64,000 nucleotides of DNA, taken from positions 59,263,174-59,327,173 of the forward strand of contig CM059975.1 in the NCBI GenBank assembly GCA_030490835.1, given 5' to 3'. Origin of the DNA: Annona cherimola. Its lineage: Eukaryota; Streptophyta; Magnoliopsida; Magnoliales; Annonaceae. Below are positions 10,311 to 20,355 of this stretch, in pieces. The translations under genes were made by a program, and so were the position numbers. The notes beneath the pieces are model-generated. The model searched no databases. It saw only the letters and a program-made list of their open reading frames with translations, and was not told the origin of the DNA. Within the stretch, counting starts at the first letter, position 1; every line of letters starts with the position of its first letter.

Positions 10311-12931
10311 TAAATTACTTACAAATAAAATGTAACAATTTAATCTACGATCTTCTATCAGAAGTGTGGCAATTTCTTCAAAATGAAGTAACAGAGTATG
10401 AACTTTAGCTTTTGCATATATTTTTGCCCCCTTTTGCTTCGAATCTCCGCTTTTCATAATCATCAACTTCAGAATAACTGTTGTTATAGTGGCTTGAGTC
10501 GTGATTGTGGATCGTAGCTTGAGTCATGATAGGTGGATAATGGCTTGAGTCATGGTGGGTGGTTATTGTAACTTCGAATTAGCTACATGCCACGTCATAT
10601 GACATGGGAATTTATTACCCATAGGCTATGTGTTACGATATTAATATTTGAAAAAGATGTATTTAATTTTCATTAGAAACAATTATTAATAGGTAATGAC
10701 TGTGACAAAATTTTGCTTATTGGACATCATATATTTAAGATATGTATTTAATTTTATGACAAAATTTTATTTATTGGACATCAGCAAGGAGTTCCATGGC
10801 TGTTTTGTTGCTTGATCTGCGAGGAAGGCGAGTTCTGCGGGTATTTGCATGGTTTAGGCTACAAGCAATTATTTACCAAATTTTTGCTTGTTTGCTGTTA
10901 GCTGTCTTTCATTCATCGCTTCTCATTCATCCCTCATGTGTTTTGAGTATGCTTTTGTCACTATTTTTGCGAGTGAATTTGTATGGTAGAGATATGTGCC
11001 ATGTCATCAATCAGTGCCATTGCTCATTGATTTTCCAAACTGCCCCGCATGTCATGTCCCATCAGCAGCGAAGCAGCTACTGCATGTGCACAGAATTCGT
11101 GCCATGGCTGTTCGTTCTCCTTTGTAGCCTTCATTGATTGCTCCAAGTTCCTTTTATCTTTTATGCTTGTATTTTCACATCACAATGATGGAACAATAGG
11201 CCATTCTTAAAGCCTGCAAATTCGACGATCGTTGTTAAAGTTGCTGAGTGCAGTCAACTTACAGCAGAACCCTTGTCATGGCCAATTTCTGCATCTTCAG
11301 CAATTTTTACTATGCGTCTATGGAGGCAACAGTTGGTTTTGCTAATCATAAGATTTCTTTTTCAGTGCTATGTATCCATATGATTAATAAAGCTATTATT
11401 TTTAGATCAAAATTGAGCCAATTAATCTGAGCCAATTAATCTATAATATATGATGGTGCCCACTTGCTAAAAATATCACTCATCAAATGCCTCCTCAAGA
11501 ATTATGTTGCATGTCACAAGTGAAAAGCATGATTCTTGAAATGTTGTATGGTGGACCCTTTTATAAGTCTCAATCTATTTATTCTGCTCGCTAAATTTCT
11601 CAAAATGGCACGATTTTATCATCAATAATTCCCAAAGCTTTAGAAAATTAGAATGTGAGACGATCTCATCTGCAACTAGTCATAATCTCTTAAAACCTTA
11701 GCACTTAAAGATGCAACTTGCGCGTTTGTGTTGAAAGGTTTGATGAATACTCTCCATAGAGTTAATCAGTCAAGACCCAAGACAGAATTTGCTATATAAA
11801 TGGACTCAACAATCTTGCTAGTAAAATTTGATAGCAAGCAAGGCAACAAGCTGCTAAGCTAATGATTTAGTATTTGAGCGAGCAAGCCCAAAAATCTTGA
11901 TTTGAAAGCCAGGTTGCCAAGATGACCTTGAGTGATATGAGCTATGGGGCAAACAAATAGTCTGTTGCGAGAAAATTCCAGTTCTCACAAGCTAATGATA
12001 GGAAGCCAGCCAGCTACCTAGCCCAATAACTGACCCAAAGCAACTTACTAAATTGAGTAACCTTATGCCTTTGGCATGCGATTAGTGTTGATAATGCTGC
12101 AATCATCCAACAATCTTGATTTGATCAAGTTAGCAGAACAACACTTGCAAAATCAAGCAATCAACAGAAGTAATCAACTGGAATACCTAGGTAAAATAAG
12201 CTGAACTGAGTAAGCTGCAAGGAAGCAGGCTGTCTCTTTAGACATGAAACCCATAATGCATGGCAAGAACTTCTCAGGCTATGACCAAAGAGAATATCCT
12301 AAGAAATAAGCTACTATTACGAGTTTTTACGTTTGCGGGAAGCTGTTGATGCTTCTTGCAAACGTGAAGTTTGGCTATGTATGAACCCTAGGCCAAACAG
12401 CCCTAAGCGCTTGTAATTCGACTAGTGCAAGAACAACCCTGGGCCCTTGTTAAGGCGAGCTAAATGATCTTCGTGAGAATGTGTGGCCGGCACGTTAATG
12501 GGTCAATTACCTGACACCATTGGTGTGTTCTTTTACCGGAAAGGCATTCTTATTAAAATAAAATGATTGATTACAGCAGCAATCTGTCTCTTCGAGGATT
12601 TTTATTCAAAGAAAACGATTGTTTACATTAGTGATTTCTCCCTTCAAGGATCATTCAAGATTGGGATCCCGGCCAAGTCAGCGGCATGGATGATTACGAA
12701 GATAGCATAAAGCTAAACAAACAATTCCCTCTTTTTACCGTCTCCCCTTTCATCTTCCTTCCTCCTGCCAAAAATCTCTCGTTTCAGACAACTGTTGCCA
12801 AGTTAGTCGTGCACACAACAGCGTCAACCACCTCACATGCTCCGCCCCAATATGACCATCGGTCTCTTCTGAGCTCCAACATGCGCCTCGGTCTGAAGCC
12901 CTTTCTGGGCCTAAGGTATGGTTGTGCTTAA
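10311..12931. other. Intergenic DNA without recognisable gene
   Basis: Holds three imperfect copies of a GGCTTGAGTCATG motif at about 10490-10565. It also holds a diverged direct duplication built on ATGTATTTAATTTT and GACAAAATTTT..TTATTGGACATCA at about 10667-10785. An open frame of 113 codons (10796-11137) is hydrophobic and Cys/Ser-rich, shows no family signature, and is not called as a gene. The rest shows no element ends or coding pattern that I can support. Confidence 0.35.
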
Positions 12932-13213
12932 GGGTGTGTTTCGTAATGAATAAAACTTTTGATGAAAAGTTGTAGAAAATAAAAGTTTTCAAATAATGTA
13001 ATATGATATAGGTAATTATAAGTAGTAAAAAGGATAAAATTAAAATAGATAGGTTAGTTGTGTTGATAATTGTGTAGAAATGATTGAAAAATAAGGTAGT
13101 TGTATAAGAAAATGTGAAAAAAATGATTAAAAAATATAATAATTATGGAAAGTAAAAAGTTTTAAATTGAAAAATTTTAACTTAACATTTTCTATCAATT
13201 GCCAAACACATCC
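12932..13213 (+). mobile_element. Tourist-like MITE, copy 4
   Basis: 282 bp from GGGTGTGTTTCGTAATG to GCCAAACACATCC, with TAA on both sides (12929-12931 and 13214-13216). It lies about 95 bp upstream of the copia element at 13308. Confidence 0.85.
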
Positions 13214-13307
13214 TAAATTGAAAATTCGACAAACGCATAAAGTTATATGATGCAATTGTTGCGTTGAAACATCTTCCTCAAGCAAAATGGGCTTTGGATG
13301 GCCGTAG

Positions 13308-13761
13308 TGTTAGGAACTTTCAAAATCTCGTCTTTCTTGCTTTTATTTCTTTTTCCGTTTGATATGAAATAATAAAACGTTTCTGAAACGTTTGATATGA
13401 AACGTTAAAACGTTTCTGAAATTGAATTGGGCCTCGGCAGTTTCATACGTTTCTCAATTCAAACATCCATACATTTCAATTTTTTACTATTATAAATAGG
13501 ATATGTGCACAACAATTTCATATAGCCACAGAGTCAATTTCACGTTCCACAGAAGCAATTTTTTAACAGCTTTCATTCCGTTCTTGGTATTTCATTTTCC
13601 TCAATTTTATTCCATTCAAAATTTGTTGTTTCCTTGATCAAGTGTTTGGAATCTAGAAGGGAAGTTGTTTCCATTCTAGATTAAGTACTCTCTTTGTATC
13701 CTGGGGGCAAATTGCTATAACTCTAAACAACTGTGAGGGTGTAAATATTGCTTTAAGGAAA
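13308..13761 (+). repeat. Left LTR of copia element (3' end truncated)
   Basis: Starts TGTTAGGAAC. Contains a TATA-like ATTATAAATAGG about 185 bp in. It ends abruptly after TTAAGGAAA, 15 bases short of the end seen in the right LTR. Hand comparison with 16361-16814 shows 454 aligned bases without gaps and 13 substitutions, all transitions. Confidence 0.88.
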
Positions 13762-13811
13762 GTGGAAATTACGCAAACCAAAATAGGTTACTCCTCCAAG
13801 CGTCTTTTAGG

Positions 13812-15813
13812 ATCAGGTGATCTTACTAAGGCTCTACAACCCCAAACTCTAAAATATTTAAGATTACGACAAAGAGGAATAGAATGCATATTTTTAGGAT
13901 ATGCAATAAATAGTAAAGCCTATAGATTTGTAATAGTAGAGCCTAACAGTCCAATTCAACAAAATACTATTATTGAATCCAGAGATGCTGATTTTTATGA
14001 AAATACTTATAAAATTATTCCTAAGCTCGGTAATAATGATGAAGTCTCTTCTTCTCAACCATTGGATAAATCTATAAGTAATGATTCTGCATTTGCAGAC
14101 AAACCTGTAGAAAATGATAATGAAAATATGAGAAGAAGTAAAAGAGCAAGGAAAGATAATTATAATCGCTTTGGGCCTGATTTTCAACTATACCTAGTAG
14201 AAGGATCCAGAGATAATATAAATGAGGAACACATGGTTGTTCTTTATACCGAAGGGGATCCAACTACTTATGATAAGGTCATGCAATCTCCAGATGTATC
14301 ATACTAGAAAGAAGCGATCCAAGATGAAATGGATTCAATAATGGGAAATGAAACTTGGACATTAGTTGATTTACCACTAGGCTCTAAACCTATAGGTTGT
14401 AAATGGATTTTTAAAAAGAAATTAAAAGTTGATGGATCAATTGATAAATTTAAAGCTAGGCTAGTAGTTAAAGGGTTTAGGCAAAAATAAGGTATAGATT
14501 TCTTTGATACCTATGCTCCAGTAGCTAGAATTTTAACCATTAGATTATTAATGGCCTTAGCTTCTATCTATCACCTTGAAATTCATCAAATGGATGTAAA
14601 AACTGCATTTCTAAATGAAAATTTAGATGAGGAAATTTATATGAAACAACCTGAAGGATTTATAATATCTGGACAAGAAAAGAAAGTTTGCAAATTGATA
14701 AAATCATTATATAGTTTAAAACAAGCACCTAAGCAATGATATGAAAAATTTGATCAAGTTGTATTATCAAATGGGTATAAATTAAACCAATCAGACAAAT
14801 GTGTTTATAGTAATTTTACTGCAAATAGAGGAGTTATTATATGTTTATATGTAGATGATATGATCATTTTTGGAACTGACATTGATATTATTGAAGAAAC
14901 TAAAAGTTTCCTGTCAGTTAATTTTGATATGAAAGATATGGGCAATGCAGATGTTATTTTTGGCATCAAGATTATCAGACATGGTAATGTATTTTCTCTT
15001 TCTCAATCGCATTATATTGAAAAGGTACTCAAGCGATTTAACTATTTTGACGCTGGCGTAGCCTCAACTCCTTTTGATCCCAGCATTAAGTTGTGTAAAA
15101 ATGATGAACGATCTGTAGCCCAGCTTGAGTGTGCTAAAGTAATTGGAAGTTTGATGTATGTCATGTATTGCACTCGACCAGATATTGCTTACGTTGTGGG
15201 TGTACTAAGCAGGTTTACTAGTAATCCAGGATATACACATTGGGATGCAATTTATAGGGTATTAAAATATTTAAAAAAGACCATTGCTTATGGATTGTAT
15301 TTCAGTGGCAAACCCACTGTATTGGAAGGATACAGTGATACAAGTTGGATTTCAGACACCAAAGAATCCATGTCTACTAGTGGTTGGATTTTTACCATTA
15401 GAGGAGTAGCTATTTCTTGGGCTTCTAAAAAGCAAACCTGCATTACACATTCTACTATGGAATCCGAATTCCTTGCCTTAGCCGCAGTAGGGAAAGAGGC
15501 AGAATGACTTAGAAATTTATTAATTGAAATTCCCATTTGGCCTGAGCCGGTGCCTCCTATTTATTTGCATTGTGACAGCGAAGCAACTCTATCAAGGGCA
15601 TACAATAAAACTTATAACGGTAAATCAAGACATATTGCATTGAGGCACAACTATATAAAGCAATTACTCCAAGATGGAGTGGTAAACATTGATTTTGTAA
15701 GATCAAGTGAAAATTTGGCAGACCCACTTACAAAAGGCCTTACTCGGAACGTGGTCTGGAAAACAGCAAAAGGGATGAGACTTAAATCCCATGTAATGAG
15801 TTGCAATGACTGA
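13812..15813 (+). pseudogene. copia pol remnant: integrase C-terminus, RT, RNase H
   Basis: One reading frame is kept throughout with no frameshift but is cut by four stops at 14305, 14488, 14738 and 15505. The order is: integrase C-terminal segment with IECIFLGYA and later NTIIESRDADF (about 13880-13990); linker; RT beginning near the first stop, with KARLVVKGF, MDVKTAFLN and the catalytic YVDDM at about 14850; then RNase H with GYSDTSW, STMESEF and the terminal NLADPLTKGL box. The family normally carries Trp where stops 1, 3 and 4 fall. The RT active site is intact but the protein cannot be made full length. It is a dead copia polyprotein. Confidence 0.92.
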
Positions 15814-16360
15814 AACTCAACTCTAAGCTTGTAACCCATGTGTAGAGTTCAATGAGCAAAGTATGTTATTTCGCAACTTGCAAGCACTGGTTATATTTAT
15901 TTATTTATTTTTGTATCCCTTAGGCTGTGCTTGGTTCCTGTAATGTATTTATGAGGATGAGTGCATTATACTCTTAATGGATCTAAAACCTTTGTGTTGG
16001 AGTATTTAATTACAGAGTAGTCTAAATAGATCCACCTATATGAGTGTTGGAAGTGAGACCGCTTCTGTTTCCGGAGTGTGTGGGTTCACTCTGAGGTGCT
16101 CATGAAACTGGGATATTGACACATGGTCATAAAAGTGTCACCTTTATAAACACTTGACACTATTTGAAATCTTATATGTGGGGTATTTTCGATCTATCAA
16201 ATGGGGTCGACAGTTCAAAACCCTGGCTACTGAACACCTCACTAGATCTTGAGATATTTTCACTAAATGAATGTTCAAGTCTAACCGACACCTTTAATTA
16301 TGTATGAGATTTCCTTGGTTTTGAATGGAATTGAATTTAATTTTGAAAATGGCGGGGGAA

Positions 16361-16829
16361 TGTTGGGAATTTTCAAAATCTCGTCTTTCTTACTTTTATT
16401 TCTTTTTCCGTTTGATATGAAATAATAAAACGTTTCTGAAACATTTGATATGAAACGTTAAAACGTTTCTGAAATTGAATTGGGCCTCGGCAGTTTCATA
16501 CGTTTCTCAATTCAAACATCCATACGTTTCAATTTTTTACTATTATAAATAGGATATGTGCACAACAATTTCATATAGCCACAGAGTCAATTTCACGTTC
16601 CACAGAAGCAATTTTTTAACAGCTTTCATTCCGTTCTTGGTATTTCATTTTCCTCAATTTTATTCCATTCAAAACTTGTTGTTTCCTTGATCAAGTGTTT
16701 GGAATCTAGAAGGGAAGCTATTTCCATTCTAAATTAGGTACTCTCTTCGTATCCTGGGGGCAAATTGCTATAACTCTAAACAGCTGTGAGGGTGTAAATA
16801 TTGCCTTAAGGAAAATGACGATTGTAACA
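16361..16829 (+). repeat. Right LTR of copia element
   Basis: 469 bp, TGTTGGGAAT...GATTGTAACA, directly after the polypurine tract. The canonical TG...CA ends support the full length. The TATA-like box ATTATAAATAGG is kept. Confidence 0.88.
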
Positions 16830-17459
16830 CGCCTGGAGGAGTAACCTATTTTGGTTTGCGTAATTTCCACTTTCCTTAAATTTTTTTTTATTTCCAAGTC
16901 AGTGCCCCAACACGTAATTGTCATGGTAATCGAGTGGGGTGACAAACTTTCCTTCTTTCAATTTCTGCTCCCTTTTCCTATTTCCCAATCATCACCAATC
17001 GAGTTCATTCATGGATTCTCTATAAACCCTCCCGCATAATCAAAGATCGACCTTGTAATGTACCCTAGCCTAGGCCCCAAACTCTATTGTTCCTGCCTGC
17101 TTTTGCTTTTTTTTTTTTTTTGCTTTCTTTTTTTTCAAAAATAAACTCAACCGGCACGCCTAATTGGATTTGGCACTGCTTCAGCATTTTGCAGATTGAA
17201 CTTCATAAAATTCAATTTTTTTGCAAAACGAACTGCATGGGTAGTGAAAATTGGACCACCTTATATGCCGAGGTCACCCCAACCCTAACTTTGACTAGAA
17301 AATGTTTAGCCTAACCCTATATATACCAAGTCGAGACAAAGTCAACTCCATTAACTCTATAATTTTATGAATCAAGTTTTGGTTGATTTCAAGTTATTAT
17401 TCTAGATTGAAATTTTTTTTAAAAGGTTCAACTTTTATATAACCAAGCTATAAAGAAGC
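16830..17459. other. Flank of copia element, no gene seen
   Basis: The first 51 bases (16830-16880) are an inverted copy of 13752-13802. The remainder is AT-rich with a homopolymer T tract near 17109-17121 and no supported coding region. Confidence 0.4.
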
Positions 17460-17945
17460 AAAGTCATGTAATCCTCTCAATTTTTAAAATTTTGATCTTC
17501 GATGGAAAATACAATTCATTCATTGTATTTAACATCATTTATTTATCTAGGAAAGTAAATTTCATCCCGATCAAGTATGTTTATGGGTCATATTTGTTAA
17601 AAAATATATACTCATGTATAAATTATAAAAAATGCTTAGATTCATTTACACATGTATTAAAATGTAATAATACTTCATAAAATTATTTATCCATATAAAA
17701 ATAATATCTTAGACGGTTTAGACATTGTAAATATAATTTTAAAATTAATATTTAATATTAAATCATTTTGTTATGTTGATTTTCAATAGAGCACGTGCAC
17801 AATAATGTTAGACAAATAAAAAGATTTTCAAGATACCATAAATGATATTAAACACAATAAATGAAGTAAATTCTCATCAATTTCCAAGATATTAAAAATG
17901 AAAAGGGTTACACATAAAAGGAATTTCATACAGACAGGACCATTT
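17460..17945 (+). repeat. Dispersed repeat, uninterrupted copy
   Basis: Matches, in order and orientation, the DNA just left of the copia element at 38131 (CATTCATTGTATTT block) and the DNA just right of it (45922-46320; blocks ATTTATTTA, AATTATRAAAAATGCTTAGA, TTTAGACRGTTTAGAYATTG, AAATTAATATTTA and TTRTTATGTT). It is AT-rich and has no coding capacity. The family type is unknown. It acts as a paralogous empty site for the copia insertion. Confidence 0.65.
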
Positions 17946-17964
17946 TTTAAAAATGAGAATAAGG

Positions 17965-18140
17965 TTCCATTTGTTAAGAGGCAAAATTTTTAGAAAGTGA
18001 AAATGAAATTTTTTTTTTCAAAAATAAGACGGTAATGTGATATGATGGGAATAAAGGGAACAAAAATAAAATAGACAGAATAACTGTATAAAAAGACATG
18101 AAAAAAAGTAGGTAGCTAGATAGTTTAGTTATCAAATGCA
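17965..18140 (+). repeat. Fragment resembling the Tourist-like MITE
   Basis: Shares AATGTGATATGATGGGAATAA, AATAAAATAGA and TGTATAAAAA-type blocks with the MITE interior, but lacks recognisable terminal repeats. Confidence 0.35.
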
Positions 18141-18256
18141 TAGTCGTTAAAGGCACAAATCCCCTTTAAGTGCCAAAAGCCCTGGTGGCCCAGGGATAAG
18201 GCGCACTAGCGAAGCACACGCTGGAGTGAAGCAAGGCGCGTAAAACATAACATTAA

Positions 18257-18547
18257 GGGTGTGTTTGGTTGGAAGTAAAACTTTTGATGAAAAGTTTTTG
18301 GAGTAGAAATTGTCAAATCAATAGAAAGTGTTGTAATATAATAGGAATAATGATGAGGAGTAAAGATAATAAAGTTAAAATAGATAGGTTAGTTGTATGG
18401 GTAGTTGTGTAGAAATGATTGAAAAGTAGGGTAGTTTGTATATAAAAATGTGAAAAAATAATTAAAAAATAGAATAATTATGGAGAGTGAAAAGTTTTAG
18501 ATTGAAAAGTTTTAGTTGACACTTTTTTTCCCTAAACAAACACACCC
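18257..18547 (+). mobile_element. Tourist-like MITE, copy 5
   Basis: 291 bp from GGGTGTGTTTGGTTGGAAG to CCTAAACAAACACACCC, with perfect TAA duplications (18254-18256 and 18548-18550). It is closely similar to the copy at 10020, suggesting recent relatedness. Confidence 0.88.
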
Positions 18548-18692
18548 TAAATAAATTTAATAATATATGCAATTTACAACAAAATAGTCAATATGTTTCA
18601 GTAATCTAATGTTGAACTGCAAAAAACAAAAACAAAACCTATTTTTTGAATTTGAATTAGATTTTGCTACCTGTCCATATCTTGAGCTATAC

Positions 18693-18928
18693 GTTCTTTC
18701 ATAACTATTTTATTTTTTAATTATTTCTTTACATCTTCTAATACAAATTATCCTACTTTTTAATTATTCTAAATAACTATCCATACAACTAACTTATCTA
18801 TTTTTTTTTTATAACTTATCTATTTTAACTATTATTTTTATTTCTCATTACAACCTTTATTCTATCAGATCATTCTCTCATTTCGAAAACTTTTCATCCA
18901 ACAGTTTTATCACTTCCCAAACACACTC
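18693..18928 (-). mobile_element. Tourist-like MITE, partial copy 6
   Basis: The right end CCCAAACACACTC followed by TAA is present. The left terminal repeat is missing. The interior matches the minus orientation of the family, with an extra T-rich duplication around CTTATCTATTTT (about 18800-18830). Confidence 0.65.
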
Positions 18929-20355
18929 TAAGAAAATGAGGCATATTTTGCATCCATAGTTTCAACTAAATCCGCAATGTAAAGGCCCTTTAAGTTCTTA
19001 GCAAATTTTCAACCTGATTAGCTTGTGGATTTCAATTAAAAATGGAAAAGAAAAAAAGTTTGTAAATCTGGTTTTAAGTGAACTATAGGATTTACTTTGC
19101 ACAGATACTTGTAGCATTTATTTTGTAAAATAAGAAAAAGAATGACAGAAAACAGATGATGTAAAAACACAATTATACATGCTTAAAGGGTCCATTCTTC
19201 AAAAACCCCAATTTATCTGGTCTGTATATTAGAATCTGGTCCACTTGTAAGGGCCGAATCATCATCCATTTTCTTTCCCAACAAATCCAATCCCATCGAT
19301 TGACAGATGTTGTCGTTACTATCCTTCGCTGGTCTTCAGGCTGTTGCTGAATCACCCAAATGGAGTATGGAATTCATGATTGTGGCTCTAGCGTCCCATG
19401 CTTGACAATCCTTAGAAGAGGCGACACATCTATAATGTCTGAGCAATTGTCCAGCACCTCTTCAGTGCAAAATGCTCTCCAGGTATTACCCCAATTTAAG
19501 CTTGGAGTCATGGGTAGCCAATTAAAGGGGTGATGATTCTGCTGCTGCCCCAAATTCCATAAAAAATAATCTTTTCTATTGACTGAGAACTTCATTACAC
19601 CAAAGAAAAAATCAACAGAGAAGAGACAAAATGGGGAACCACTCAAGCCAAATGCTAGGAAATCACTAAACCTAAAAATACAAGCAGTGGCACCTGTTTC
19701 AAAAGAAATCCAAATCCAAGACTCTGCATCATCACCACCAAGCAACGGCCCACTAAAACAAGCAGACAAATCATCGAGTTAGGCCTTGATTAAATTAAGA
19801 AGATTTTGAATGAGTTATTTTGTTGCCACTATGAGATCATCCTGTTTTATATAATCTTACTACTTTCATAAACCAGACTTGCTGGTTTAGCCATATAAAA
19901 TCCTCGCAATTAAGAAGCATCAGTTCTAACCTTTGAGATCTCTCAAAATTATTTTTTTGGGGGGCTACAAAGATAAATTTTTTCTTTTCTTTGCAAGACA
20001 TACATTCATTTCCTGTCAAAAAATGTGCAATGGATGCATGGATGCAGTGAAGGAATAGGATGATACCAAAATGAATTTTAAAAGCTACTTACCTTTGATT
20101 TTTGTCAATGGTAATTAGCCATCACAACAAAAGACCAAACCAAGTAATAAGAAGGGAAGCAAAAAGCATTCCACAACTTGCCTTGGTTGCCAATGTTGAT
20201 TTAGAAAATCTTACTCTTTGGGACTGTTCTCTGCAGGGGAAAGAAGATAACTGTTAACTTTCTCAGAAGAGGGTATTAACTAACTAATGCATCTTGCTTC
20301 TTTCCATGAGAAGGGAAAAATAAGCAAGAAAATCATGGGTGATGTTATCTCCATC
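18929..20355. other. Downstream flank of the SKS gene
   Basis: Less AT-rich than the surroundings between about 19170 and 19790, with overlapping open frames on both strands (minus 19769-19374, plus 19579-19782). Neither shows a domain I recognise. A non-coding transcript or the terminal exon of an unrecognised gene is possible. The 3' untranslated region of the SKS gene must start just below 20356, but no clear polyadenylation signal could be chosen. Confidence 0.3.

Larger units (their letters stand above)
13308..16829 (+). mobile_element. Internally deleted Ty1/copia element with two LTRs
   Basis: The left LTR (13308-13761) and right LTR (16361-16829) enclose the C-terminal end of integrase, RT and RNase H in the order expected for copia. 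A polypurine tract, GGCGGGGGAA (16351-16360), directly precedes the right LTR. The primer binding site, gag, protease and most of integrase are missing. The last 15 bases of the left LTR are also missing and are replaced by a 41-bp filler matching, in inverted form, the DNA flanking the right LTR. No 5-bp target duplication is visible (CGTAG left, CGCCT right). The region 15814-16350 is non-coding leader to the right LTR. The element cannot move by itself. Confidence 0.9.

Noticed and set aside
10796..11137. 113-codon plus-strand open frame
   Set aside because: No recognised motif, no promoter or splice context, and codon pattern not distinguishable from chance in a less AT-rich patch.
18170..18245. 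GC-rich stretch with AAGGCGCACTAGCGAAGCAC wording, checked as a tRNA or SINE
   Set aside because: No cloverleaf, no box A/B pair; it is similar in style to a common short plant repeat but ends could not be set.
19374..19769. 131-codon minus-strand open frame downstream of the SKS gene, with a plus-strand frame at 19579-19782
   Set aside because: Both strands are open, neither shows a domain, and no exons could be joined. Kept only as a comment on the spacer.
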